A DNA stretch of 64,000 nucleotides from Thermotogaceae bacterium. GTDB taxonomy: Bacteria; Thermotogota; Thermotogae; B21-G9; HyVt-16. A program made the translations under genes and the position numbers. The stretch is from the NCBI GenBank assembly GCA_029981435.1, contig JARRBB010000012.1, forward strand, positions 1 to 64,000, written 5' to 3'. The notes beneath the pieces were generated by a model that searched no databases, was not told the origin of the DNA, and worked only from the letters and a program-made list of their open reading frames with translations. Positions 34,756 through 43,454 of the stretch are shown in pieces. The stretch's first letter is position 1. Each line of letters opens with the position of its first letter.

Positions 34756-35598
34756 ATGGATATTCTTCAAATCATAAGAGAAAAGTATAATTCATTTACA
34801 AACGCAGAAAAACGTATAGCAGATGTAATTCTTCAAAATCCAAGAAAGGTTCTCGAAATTTCTATAAGTGATTTAAGTAAATATGCCAATGTCAAAAGTG
34901 AAGCTTCTGTCGTTAAGTTTTACAGGAAAATAAACCTGAGTAGTTTCCAGCAATTTAAGGTTTTGCTGGCTCAATCACTTTCTGAAGCTCCCTTAGAGAT
35001 AGTATATGAAGATATTTCTGAAAGTGATACCACAAAAGTAATAACTGAAAAGATATTCAAGGCTACTGTAAGAGCCATTCTTGACACTCTTAACACAATA
35101 GAAATTGAGAAAATAGAAAAGGCTACAGAGATGTTTAGAAAAGCTGAAAGAGTCATATTCTTTGGCTTTGCTGCTTCAGCTGCTGTAGCATTTGATGCTT
35201 TTCACAAGTTTACAAGGATAGGTAAGAATTGTCTTTTTTCAAATGATGAACATATCATGGTTACAATACTTGCAAACCTTAAAAAAAGTGATTTGCTCGT
35301 AACTATATCACATACCGGTGAAACAAAATCCATAGTATCCATTGCTTCTAAGGCTACCGAACAGGGAGTACCTGTTGTTACTATCACAGGAAATAAAAAT
35401 TCAAATCTTGCTAAGATATCAACGGTTGCTCTGGTAACGAACACTAAAGAAACCAAGATAAGAACAGATGCGATGACTTCAAGAATAGTTCAACTTGTGA
35501 TACTGGATACTATTTATACTTTACTGGCTTCCAAAGACCAGAATGCGGTGGAGAGTTTGAAGCGCAGTCGTCTTGCAGTATCTGAATTGAAATATTAG
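34756..35598 (+). CDS. RpiR-family regulator with SIS domain
   Basis: A 280-aa transcription factor. The N-terminal helix-turn-helix domain (residues 1-75) contains FTNAEKRIADVILQNP and SEASVVKFYRKINL. A sugar isomerase (SIS) domain follows from about 105, with ERVIFFGFAASAAVAFD and LLVTISHTGETKSIV for binding a phosphosugar. The start at 34756 follows AGGAGG; the ATG at 34717 lies within the SDR gene. Mid-operon position implies local control of the 31-37.5 kb locus, with a phosphorylated intermediate such as KDG-6-phosphate as a possible effector (inference). Confidence 0.9.
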   Translation: MDILQIIREKYNSFTNAEKRIADVILQNPRKVLEISISDLSKYANVKSEASVVKFYRKINLSSFQQFKVLLAQSLSEAPLEIVYEDISESDTTKVITEKIFKATVRAILDTLNTIEIEKIEKATEMFRKAERVIFFGFAASAAVAFDAFHKFTRIGKNCLFSNDEHIMVTILANLKKSDLLVTISHTGETKSIVSIASKATEQGVPVVTITGNKNSNLAKISTVALVTNTKETKIRTDAMTSRIVQLVILDTIYTLLASKDQNAVESLKRSRLAVSELKY

Positions 35599-35625
35599 AA
35601 ATCAACAAGGCAGGTGAGGATCCAG

Positions 35626-36591
35626 GTGTACAAAGTTTTGATTGTAACAAGAACCTTTGGTAAATATTCTAACAAGCCAATCGAAATTCTTAAAAACAAT
35701 GGTTTTGAAATTTTTAGGAGCGATAACATCGACTCCTTAAAAGAATTCGATGCTCTGATAGTTGGTACCTGTAAAGTAACGCGTGATATGCTTGAAAATT
35801 CATCTATAAAAATAATCGCTAAGCATGGTGTCGGTGTGGACAACATAGATCTCAAAACTGCAACAAGACTTGGTATACCTGTTACCATAACCACTGGTGC
35901 CAATTCATCATCGGTTGCTGAACTTGCAATAGCCTATATATTTGCACTTTCACGCAATTTAATAAATGTGCATAAAGAACTTTTTGAAAATAGAATCTGG
36001 GGTAACTATAGTGGAATAGAAATATCTGGGAAAACACTCGGAATAATAGGTTTCGGTTCGATTGGTAAGGAAGTTGCGAAAAGAGCTGTTTGCCTTGGAA
36101 TGAAAGTTTTAGTCTATGATCCTTATGTTCATAAAGATCAAATCAAAAATTTTGATGTTGAATCGGTGGATTTTGAAACTGTTCTCAAAGAGAGTGATTT
36201 TGTTTCATTGCATGTTCCCTTAGTTGATGAAACCAGAAAGATGATAGGAGAAAAAGAATTGAGTCTTATGAAATCGAGTGCTTTTTTAATAAACACTTCA
36301 CGCGGGGGACTGGTTGATGAAATTGCTTTAGCAAATGCTTTGAAGAGTAAAAAAATTGCTGGTGCAGCACTCGATGTATTCGAAAGTGAACCGTTAAAAG
36401 ACTCACCACTTTTCGATTGTAAAAATGTTATAATGACACCACATATAGGTGCACACACATTTGAAGCAATATATAAGATGAATATGATGGCTGCAAACTC
36501 CATTGTTGAATTTTTTAAAGGTCAGATACCGGAAAACATTGTAAACAGAGAAGTTATAGAGATTCTTAGAAAAAGTGGATTCAAAGAATAA
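35626..36591 (+). CDS. D-2-hydroxyacid dehydrogenase, SerA-like without ACT domain
   Basis: A 321-aa NAD-dependent enzyme of the D-isomer-specific 2-hydroxyacid family. GFGSIGKEVAKRA is the Rossmann glycine motif, NTSRGGLVDE precedes the catalytic set, and the H in TPHIGAHT is the active-site histidine. No regulatory ACT domain, so biosynthetic serine feedback is not expected. Start taken as GTG 35626, seven bases after AGGTGAGG; the GTG at 35614 overlaps that RBS. Neighbours point to a hydroxyacid in sugar-acid breakdown, for example hydroxypyruvate or a 2-keto sugar acid. Confidence 0.82.
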   Translation: MYKVLIVTRTFGKYSNKPIEILKNNGFEIFRSDNIDSLKEFDALIVGTCKVTRDMLENSSIKIIAKHGVGVDNIDLKTATRLGIPVTITTGANSSSVAELAIAYIFALSRNLINVHKELFENRIWGNYSGIEISGKTLGIIGFGSIGKEVAKRAVCLGMKVLVYDPYVHKDQIKNFDVESVDFETVLKESDFVSLHVPLVDETRKMIGEKELSLMKSSAFLINTSRGGLVDEIALANALKSKKIAGAALDVFESEPLKDSPLFDCKNVIMTPHIGAHTFEAIYKMNMMAANSIVEFFKGQIPENIVNREVIEILRKSGFKE

Positions 36592-36627
36592 CTTGCATTT
36601 TAACATAAACTTCAGGAGGTGTAAAAA

Positions 36628-37542
36628 ATGGAGAAAAAGTTTTTTGGAATTTATCCAGCTGCGTTGGTACCTTTCGATGAAGAAGAAAGGGTCGATTTTA
36701 ACGTTTGGGAAAGATACATAGACTTTCTAATAGCCAAGGGAGTAAATGGTCTTTTTCTGCTTGGAACCAACGGTGAAGGACCTTTACTCAATATGGAAGA
36801 AAAAAAAGAACTTCTAAGAGTGGCTGTTAATGTTTGTGAAAAAAGGATACCTGTAATAGTTCAGGTGGGGGAAATTACAACAGATAAAGCCGTTGAACTT
36901 GCACAATTTTCGGCACAGATCGGTGTAGATGCCGTAGCTGCTTTGCCACACTACTATTTCAAACTCAACGATGCATCAATACTTGAGGCGTTTGAAGAAA
37001 TAGCCAGAGCTGTTGAACCTTTACCATTTTTTGTGTACAACATACCTGGCTACACTGGTAATCCTGTTAAAGATAGCATACTTACCAAGCTAAAAGAAAA
37101 AACTTCGAATCTGATTGGTATCAAAAATAGCGAACAAGATCTGGCAAAGTTAATGGGGTATAAACTAAAATTTGGTGATGATTTTGTTGTGATGACTGGA
37201 ACAGATTCTTTGGTAGCTCCATCGGTATTGATGGGAGCTGATGGTGCTGTAAGTGCCATTGCTGATGTGTTTCCTGAATTTTGCTCAAAACTTTATGAAG
37301 AAGCTTCGAAAGGTAATGTGGAAAATGCAAGAAAGATGCAATTTAAACTTCTTAAAATTCGTGAGTTAACAAAGAGCTTTTCTGATTCAAGAGCAGTTCT
37401 AAAATACATCGCTCAAAAGCGCGGAATATTCAAAAATTCAATTGTTAGAAAACCTTTAAAAGGGCTCAGTGATGAAGAAATGAAAATAATCGACGGGAAA
37501 ATAGAAATTTCTGAAGATGGAGAATTGAAGATAAAACAATAG
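36628..37542 (+). CDS. DapA/NanA-family aldolase or dehydratase
   Basis: A 304-aa class I aldolase-type TIM barrel. LLGTNGEGPLL contains the G-x-x-G-E substrate carboxylate site, the catalytic tyrosine is in FVYNIPGYTG near residue 138, and the Schiff-base lysine is in IGIKNSEQ near 166. Lysine biosynthesis DapA and 2-keto-3-deoxy-acid aldolases share this fold. The PGYTG context and the surrounding sugar-acid genes favour a 2-keto-3-deoxy acid aldolase over DapA (inference). Last plus-strand gene of the locus, closed by a strong terminator. Confidence 0.85.
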   Translation: MEKKFFGIYPAALVPFDEEERVDFNVWERYIDFLIAKGVNGLFLLGTNGEGPLLNMEEKKELLRVAVNVCEKRIPVIVQVGEITTDKAVELAQFSAQIGVDAVAALPHYYFKLNDASILEAFEEIARAVEPLPFFVYNIPGYTGNPVKDSILTKLKEKTSNLIGIKNSEQDLAKLMGYKLKFGDDFVVMTGTDSLVAPSVLMGADGAVSAIADVFPEFCSKLYEEASKGNVENARKMQFKLLKIRELTKSFSDSRAVLKYIAQKRGIFKNSIVRKPLKGLSDEEMKIIDGKIEISEDGELKIKQ

Positions 37543-37544
37543 AA

Positions 37545-37576
37545 AAATCCCTCCTCTTTTTGAGGAGGGATTTTTT
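37545..37576. terminator. Strong bidirectional terminator
   Basis: ATCCCTCCTC pairs with GAGGAGGGAT around TTTTT, with A runs before and T runs after; it ends both the aldolase operon and the long minus-strand operon. Confidence 0.92.
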
Positions 37577-37886
37577 ATTCCTTTACAGGATACCTCTTAG
37601 CAGTTTTCTCAAGTTTATTCAAAACCACCTCGTAGAATTCGGCTTTTAATTTATCACACATCGCAACCAAATAGATAAAGACATCAGCAATTTCATCTTT
37701 AATATGTTCTATTTTTCTATCATCAAGCTTTTCTAAATCGTTCTCAGGAATCCATTGAAATATTTCCAAAAGTTCCGAAGCTTCCAACAATGTCGAAATT
37801 GCAAGATCTTTCAGGTTCCCTTTCCAATTTCTTTCTGCTCTAAATTTTTTTATTCTTTCAACCAAATCATCAAGTTTATCTTTCAT
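37575..37886 (-). CDS. MazG-like nucleotide pyrophosphohydrolase
   Basis: A 103-aa all-helical protein of the MazG/dCTPase (RS21-C6) type, hydrolysing non-canonical or surplus NTPs/dNTPs to the monophosphate. The E-x-x-E pair lies in LLEASELLEIFQW and the second half E-x-x-D in KDEIADVFIYL, together binding magnesium. Single-domain length is usual for this subgroup. It sits four bases after punA in a nucleoside salvage group, consistent with nucleotide-pool housekeeping. Confidence 0.88.
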   Translation of the reverse strand: MKDKLDDLVERIKKFRAERNWKGNLKDLAISTLLEASELLEIFQWIPENDLEKLDDRKIEHIKDEIADVFIYLVAMCDKLKAEFYEVVLNKLEKTAKRYPVKE

Positions 37887-37889
37887 AAC

Positions 37890-38729
37890 TCACTCAACCC
37901 TCTTCAAGACCTTTGAAATTATTTTTGCTATCTTCTGACCTGTCTTTTCGGCAATTTCAAGTACTTCTTCTGCTGTTAGGGGTTTTAAATCGTCTGGGAC
38001 GGCTCTATCTGTTATAGCTGATATTCCAAGCACTTTTATACCACCATGATTGGCTACTATCACTTCTGGTACTGTTGACATTCCTACGGCATCTGCTCCA
38101 AGGTGTCTCAACATTCGCAACTCTGCTGGAGTTTCAAAATTTGGCCCTGCAACTGCGACATAAACTCCTTCATATATCTTTATGCCTTCCTCTTTTGCAA
38201 CTTCATAAGCAAGTTTTGAGAGTTCTTTACTATAAGGTTCAGACATATCAGGAAAACGTGGTCCCCATTCTTCTACATTAGGGCCAATCAAAGGGTTATC
38301 TCCCATAAAATTGATATGGTCTGTTATTATCATCGGCACTCCCACATCAAATTCAGGATTAAGACCACCAGCTGCATTGGTTATAAAAAGATACTTCACT
38401 CCCAACAGCTGAAAAACTCTTATAGGAAAAGTTACTTCTTTCATTGAGTAACCTTCGTAATAATGAAAGCGTCCATTCATAGCTACAACATCTTTTCCAT
38501 ATATCTTTCCAAATATCAATTCTCCTTTATGACCCGGTGCAGTTGATACAGGAAAACCCGGAATTTCAGAATATTTCACCACAACAGGTTCTTGAATAGT
38601 GTCGGCGATCCCACCAAGTCCAGAACCCAGCACCACGGCAAATTTTGGTTTGGCCTTTATGCGTTCTTCTATATACGCTGTTGCCCTTTTTACTTTTTCA
38701 ACAAATTCCTTCAACTCATTCACCTCCAT
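37890..38729 (-). CDS. punA: Purine nucleoside phosphorylase
   Basis: A 279-aa trimeric-type PNP that cleaves inosine or guanosine (and deoxy forms) with phosphate, releasing base and ribose 1-phosphate. Visible family motifs are VLGSGLGG near residue 33, GHKGELIFG with the phosphate-site histidine region, MNGRFHYYEGY near 85, NAAGGLNPEF near 118, GVYVAVAGPNFETPAE near 190, and the base-site asparagine region SAITDRA near 246. Immediately downstream of deoB, whose product converts ribose 1-phosphate to ribose 5-phosphate. Confidence 0.95.
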   Translation of the reverse strand: MEVNELKEFVEKVKRATAYIEERIKAKPKFAVVLGSGLGGIADTIQEPVVVKYSEIPGFPVSTAPGHKGELIFGKIYGKDVVAMNGRFHYYEGYSMKEVTFPIRVFQLLGVKYLFITNAAGGLNPEFDVGVPMIITDHINFMGDNPLIGPNVEEWGPRFPDMSEPYSKELSKLAYEVAKEEGIKIYEGVYVAVAGPNFETPAELRMLRHLGADAVGMSTVPEVIVANHGGIKVLGISAITDRAVPDDLKPLTAEEVLEIAEKTGQKIAKIISKVLKRVE

Positions 38730-38736
38730 ATTTCAA

Positions 38737-39912
38737 TTATTTCATTATCAATCTTTTAAAGCTTTCACCATTTTTCAAATGCCCAACTTCAAAGATATCA
38801 GCCACCGTTTGACCAAGGTCCGCGAATGTTTTCCTTACACCTATGTACACATCTTCTTTGATATCATTTCCATAGACTAAAACAGGTACGATCTCCCTTG
38901 AATGATCGGTTGAAAGAGTTACCGGATCACATCCGTGATCTGCTGTTATAAACAATACATCTTCTGGAAGCATTCTGTTTATTATCGCATCAAGTTTTTC
39001 ATCAAAATATTCAAGCGCTTTCGCATACCCATAAGGATCGTTTCGATGTCCATATTTCATATCAAAATCTACAAGATTGGTAAAAATCAAGCATTTTTCT
39101 TTTTTTGTTTTCAAAGCTTCTATAGTTTTTTCGATGCCATCAGCATTATCAACGGTTTTCAGATGCGTAGTTATGCCTTTTCCAGCATAAAGATCGTATA
39201 TCTTACCTATTGCATGAACCGGTATTCCAGAGTTAACGAGTTTGTCAAGCAGAGTTTCTTCATCCGGTTTCAGTGAAAAGTCTTTTCTTCTTGCGGTTCT
39301 AACGTAATTCGGCCATTGACCAGTAAAAGGTCTTGCAATAACACGTGCTACTTTATGTCCTTTTTCGTTGAGAATCTGTCGGGCAATCTCACAATATTTG
39401 TACAGTTCTTCAACAGGTATTATTTCTTCTTTTGCCGCAATCTGAAAAACGCTGTCTGCAGAAGTATACACGATCAATGCACCTGTCTTTTCATGTTCGG
39501 GCCCTAATTCTTTTATTATCTCTGTTCCAGATGCTGGTTTATTGCCTATAACTTTTCTACCGGTTCGTTTCTCAAATTCATTTATTATATCTTCTGGAAA
39601 TCCATTTGGATATATTCTAAAAGGTTCTTTTATGATTATACCCGCGATTTCCCAATGACCTGTGGTGGAATCTTTGCCAATACTTGCTTCAAGCATTTTT
39701 CCATATGCGCCTATAACCTTCTCAGGATTTTTCGCACCTTCAAAATTGATTAATTTAGACAGTCCTAATCTTTCAAGATTAGGGATGTTCAAACCACCAA
39801 CAGCTTTTGCCATGTTCCCAAGAGTATTACTGCCTTTATCACCATACTTATCAGCATCAGGCATTTCACCGATTCCAAGACTATCGAGAACTATTATTAT
39901 CACTCTTCTCAT
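38737..39912 (-). CDS. deoB: Phosphopentomutase
   Basis: A 391-aa metalloenzyme of the alkaline phosphatase superfamily interconverting (deoxy)ribose 1-phosphate and 5-phosphate. [14 protein letters not shown] at the start carries the first metal aspartate, [10 protein letters not shown] near 85 holds the phosphorylated threonine, and [10 protein letters not shown] with STDHSRE near 325 provides the second metal site. The cap domain includes [13 protein letters not shown]. It overlaps no neighbour but sits seven bases before punA, so the two are one salvage unit. Confidence 0.95.
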   Translation of the reverse strand: MRRVIIIVLDSLGIGEMPDADKYGDKGSNTLGNMAKAVGGLNIPNLERLGLSKLINFEGAKNPEKVIGAYGKMLEASIGKDSTTGHWEIAGIIIKEPFRIYPNGFPEDIINEFEKRTGRKVIGNKPASGTEIIKELGPEHEKTGALIVYTSADSVFQIAAKEEIIPVEELYKYCEIARQILNEKGHKVARVIARPFTGQWPNYVRTARRKDFSLKPDEETLLDKLVNSGIPVHAIGKIYDLYAGKGITTHLKTVDNADGIEKTIEALKTKKEKCLIFTNLVDFDMKYGHRNDPYGYAKALEYFDEKLDAIINRMLPEDVLFITADHGCDPVTLSTDHSREIVPVLVYGNDIKEDVYIGVRKTFADLGQTVADIFEVGHLKNGESFKRLIMK

Positions 39913-39946
39913 TGATCAACACCTTCAAATTCTGACGGAATACAGA

Positions 39947-40495
39947 TCAACTCACCAACTCACCAAAGCTGAGTTCCCAGAAATTATTTGAGTGAACCGG
40001 TTTAAGGACATAAGCTGTGTCAAGACCTTTTCCGGTACCACCTGCAGAGACAACCCATTCTTTTGTACTCACAAGTCCTGCATCTGCAGCCATTATCGAA
40101 ATTTCAAAAGCAACTTTGGTGCCAGGACTAAAGATCTTCAAAGCAGTTGCCACTATATCAGTTGGATAAATTCCACCAAATTCTTTTCTCAATGCTCTAT
40201 CTATTCCTGCAAATAAATGTGTTGTAGTCAAAATTTTGTATCCTTTTTCAATCAATTTTTTCTTAATAGAAGGATCAAATTCATCTTTGTCGGGTTCTTT
40301 AAAACCAACTGAATGGGTAACAACTATCAATTGAACATCTGTACCATCGAGTAATTCAAGTGCTAATTCTGCACTTTTACCACGTGTAGATGGTATTATC
40401 AATTTCTTAGAAGGAAGCTTCCTGGCTTTTTCAATACAGAGTTCTAAAACCTTTCTTGTGTTCTCCTCTCCTCGGTTTTTAAAATATAAAACCAC
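39947..40495 (-). CDS. Stand-alone pyruvate kinase C-terminal (alpha/beta) domain protein
   Basis: A 182-aa protein resembling the C-terminal domain of pyruvate kinase, without the catalytic barrel. PSTRGKSAELALELL has the S/T-x-x-G-x-[ST]A pattern of the allosteric phosphosugar-binding loop, and VVTHSVGFKEPDKDEF follows. In pyruvate kinase that domain binds effectors; small free-standing versions occur in thermophiles and archaea with unknown role. GTG start after AGGGAGAGGA. Lies between deoB and a chemotaxis receptor gene. A small-molecule sensor or an uncharacterised enzyme are both possible. Confidence 0.7.
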   Translation of the reverse strand: MVLYFKNRGEENTRKVLELCIEKARKLPSKKLIIPSTRGKSAELALELLDGTDVQLIVVTHSVGFKEPDKDEFDPSIKKKLIEKGYKILTTTHLFAGIDRALRKEFGGIYPTDIVATALKIFSPGTKVAFEISIMAADAGLVSTKEWVVSAGGTGKGLDTAYVLKPVHSNNFWELSFGELVS

Positions 40496-40540
40496 AGGTA
40501 TCCTCTCCCTAACAGTTTATATTAAACAGCTTTTCAAACA

Positions 40541-42844
40541 TTAAATTATAAACTTCTTTATTATTTCATTCATCCTATCGGAAACCGCTGTTAATTCGGT
40601 AGCTATTTTCGCTAATTCTTCCATTGCTTTTGAACTTTCAGATACACTTGTGTTTACAGAATCAATCAGTGAATAAACGTTTTCAAATTCATCGGCTATT
40701 CTGATAGAAGTTTCACTTACTTCTTCTATACTTTGGTTTTGTTGTTCTATATAAGCTATAAAATCACCTACAAGCTTAGCAAAGTTTTCAAAAGTGTCAA
40801 CAAGTTTTTCCACGTTATCGATGCTCTGATCTGATATCTCGGTTACTTCCGTAACTTTGCTTATTCCATCATTTACAACTTCTGTAACTTCTTTTGTTCT
40901 TTCAACAATGTTTTTCAAAAGATTTGAAATATTTTCAGCGGCTTTATTGGATTCCTCAGCCAGTTTTCTTATCTCATCAGCGACAACTGCAAAACCTCTT
41001 CCGGCCTCCCCAGCACGGGCAGCTTCTATCGCGGCATTCAAAGCTAAAAGATTCGTTTGCTCGGCTATAGAACTTATTATTTCAACGAAATCTTCTATTT
41101 GCCCAACTGTCTGGTCAAGTTGGTTTATTTCCTGGGCACTTTTTTCTATAACTTTTATTGTTTCATCAATAACTTTATTGCTTTCAAGAAGTTGCCTTTC
41201 AGTTTCCTTAGCTAGTTTCTGTGATTGATTAGATCTGTCAGTGATTTTGCTCGCAGTTTTTTGGATATCTGAACTCTTCTCTCTCAGTTTTTGCATTTCT
41301 TGAGCAGTTCTTCTTAGTTCCATGACAGAATTTTCAATTGCAGTTCTTATATTTCCAACGCTCGCTGCAACTTCTTGCATCGAAGCCGAGTTTTCCTCAA
41401 TCGATGCACTAACATTTTCAGCCTGCGAAGTTAAAGAATTAGCAGTCTCTTTAGTGTTGATTATCATTTGCTTCAAGCTATTTAGCATTTCTGCAAAAGC
41501 ATTTTGAAGTTGTCCGAATTGATCTTTTCTCTTGGTAGTTTCAACTGAAATTGATAGATCGCCAGCCGAAACCTTTTGTGCAACACCGGTAAGTGTTTTA
41601 AGAGTACTTGTGAAATTAATTGTAAGAAACATCCCACCTATAAGTATGGTAACTCCGAGTAATGTCAGGAAGACATAAAGACTTTTTACAATATTTTTGA
41701 AAGACTCTTCCACTTTTTCTGTCGATTTTCTAGCGGAATTTATACTCTGACTTTGCTTGGAAGATTGGGAAGACATTAAATCATCAATTTTAGCGTGTAT
41801 TTTTGATTTTAATTCTTCTAAATCACTCACAATTAAAGTGGAAATTTCAGAGAGTATTTTGTTTCTATTTTCATTTATTTCTTTAGCTCTGTTATTCAGA
41901 TTATTCAGAGTGCTCTGTAGATTCGCTATATCTGAATCCAGAGAAATTAAATTCTCAACCTTAGATATATATAAACCAACAAGATTATCTAAAAACTTCA
42001 GTTCAACTGGATTTGTGAGTCCCATTGACATTTTCAGATTCATGTCAATAAAACTTTTCAAGTCTTCCTGTTCTTTTTTCAACTTCTCCATATTTGTATT
42101 TATAACTTCTTTGGTCTTGAAAACCAGTATTTCCAGAACATAGCTTTTCATTCTGTTCAGTCTTGCCATATGCATGGAGAAGGATTGGAAGGTCTTTGAA
42201 TCAAACATACTCTCAATTTCAGGTAAAGACAACGAAGAAAAATCTATTCTCTTAATCTCCGAATCTATCTCTTGCAAGATTTCATCGTTGATCTGGATAT
42301 TACTATACTTTTGTGATAATTCATTTACAGTTACCTTTATCTCTTCAATCTTTTGTTCGTTTTTTTGGAAAAGTCTTTCTCTTTCTTGAGTAAGTTTTGA
42401 AAGTTTAGAAGAGTACGATTGCATATCATTAGCAACATTTTCAAGATCTTTTTCATATTTTATAAAATCTTTCTGGTAATTCACAAGTTTATTTAAAATG
42501 TTTTGAAACTCATCGAGATTTTCTGCTGGAATCATTACAGAACTTAGTTTCGGCTTTATAGCAGACAATTCATTTTCAATTTCCTCTTTTCTTGAATTCA
42601 CTGAATTCTCTTCACGATGGAAAGGTATTTCGAGTGTCTTAGAAAATAAATCATCGATTTGACCAGAAATTTCATGTATTTTCGACAGATCAGCAATTGA
42701 TTTTTCTACATCTTCAAACGAGGTTCTCAGCTCTTTATGAGATAGATCAACGGAGTTCTTTATACTGAGGAAAACGAAGGTCATGATTCCCAGAGCTGCT
42801 GCAATTATCACAAAAACAAGGGCTATCTTCAATCCTACTCTCAT
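40541..42844 (-). CDS. Methyl-accepting chemotaxis protein
   Basis: A 767-aa transmembrane receptor. TM1 is at about residues 7-28. A 350-residue extracytoplasmic region made almost wholly of helical, coiled-coil-rich sequence is followed by TM2 near 388-412 ([16 protein letters not shown]), a HAMP domain and the signalling tip. The hairpin tip includes the highly conserved [19 protein letters not shown] and [16 protein letters not shown]. No recognisable dCache or 4HB motif could be assigned, so the ligand is unknown. Unusually long sensor region for a simple receptor. Thermotogales are flagellated, so a chemotaxis role is expected. Confidence 0.92.
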   Translation of the reverse strand: MRVGLKIALVFVIIAAALGIMTFVFLSIKNSVDLSHKELRTSFEDVEKSIADLSKIHEISGQIDDLFSKTLEIPFHREENSVNSRKEEIENELSAIKPKLSSVMIPAENLDEFQNILNKLVNYQKDFIKYEKDLENVANDMQSYSSKLSKLTQERERLFQKNEQKIEEIKVTVNELSQKYSNIQINDEILQEIDSEIKRIDFSSLSLPEIESMFDSKTFQSFSMHMARLNRMKSYVLEILVFKTKEVINTNMEKLKKEQEDLKSFIDMNLKMSMGLTNPVELKFLDNLVGLYISKVENLISLDSDIANLQSTLNNLNNRAKEINENRNKILSEISTLIVSDLEELKSKIHAKIDDLMSSQSSKQSQSINSARKSTEKVEESFKNIVKSLYVFLTLLGVTILIGGMFLTINFTSTLKTLTGVAQKVSAGDLSISVETTKRKDQFGQLQNAFAEMLNSLKQMIINTKETANSLTSQAENVSASIEENSASMQEVAASVGNIRTAIENSVMELRRTAQEMQKLREKSSDIQKTASKITDRSNQSQKLAKETERQLLESNKVIDETIKVIEKSAQEINQLDQTVGQIEDFVEIISSIAEQTNLLALNAAIEAARAGEAGRGFAVVADEIRKLAEESNKAAENISNLLKNIVERTKEVTEVVNDGISKVTEVTEISDQSIDNVEKLVDTFENFAKLVGDFIAYIEQQNQSIEEVSETSIRIADEFENVYSLIDSVNTSVSESSKAMEELAKIATELTAVSDRMNEIIKKFII

Positions 42845-42869
42845 CTCAATCCCCCTCTTTTATAAATTT

Positions 42870-43454
42870 TTACTCAACCAATGTTTCAGAAATAATTTCT
42901 AATAAACTGCTTAAACCCTCTTTGGTTACTCCTGAAAACAAAACCAGTCTGTATTCACCATATTTCATTAAGGTATTTTCAAAAAGTTCTAATTGTTTTC
43001 TGCGCTCACTTCTTTTAACTTTATCGGCTTTTGTTAGAACGACTGTAAAAGGAATATTATTAACTTGTATCCATTGCAACATTTGTAAATCAGCTGGTTG
43101 AGGTTCGTGCCTTATATCCATCAATAGAAAACACATTGATACTCTTCTGGTTTTGAAATAATGTTCTATCAATATTGACCAACGTTCTTTTTCAGCTTTT
43201 GATACTTTTGCATACCCATATCCCGGAAGATCTACAAAATAAAACTGTTTGTTTACAAGATAAAAGTTTATTGAACGTGTTTTACCTGGTTTAGAACTTA
43301 CTTTGGCAATTTTTCGATTGAATAAAACATTCAGTAACGTTGACTTTCCAACGTTAGAACGGCCAGCAAAAGCTATTTCTGATTTCACAGGTTGCGGAAA
43401 AAAATCTGGATCGTAAACTGTTGAAACAAGCTCAACACTTCTTATTAACAACAC
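42870..43454 (-). CDS. engB: Ribosome biogenesis GTPase EngB/YsxC
   Basis: A 194-aa GTPase needed for 50S subunit assembly. G1 loop GRSNVGKSTLLN, G3 in VDLPGYG, G4 TKAD and G5-like region VLFSG. The N terminus LIRSVELV matches the usual family start. GTG at 43454 is preferred because GGAG lies about seven bases upstream; GTG 43466 and TTG 43451 are alternatives. The 5' end overlaps the 3' end of lon by about 20 bases, implying coupled translation. lon-engB adjacency is also common in Bacillus. Confidence 0.92.
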   Translation of the reverse strand: MLLIRSVELVSTVYDPDFFPQPVKSEIAFAGRSNVGKSTLLNVLFNRKIAKVSSKPGKTRSINFYLVNKQFYFVDLPGYGYAKVSKAEKERWSILIEHYFKTRRVSMCFLLMDIRHEPQPADLQMLQWIQVNNIPFTVVLTKADKVKRSERRKQLELFENTLMKYGEYRLVLFSGVTKEGLSSLLEIISETLVE

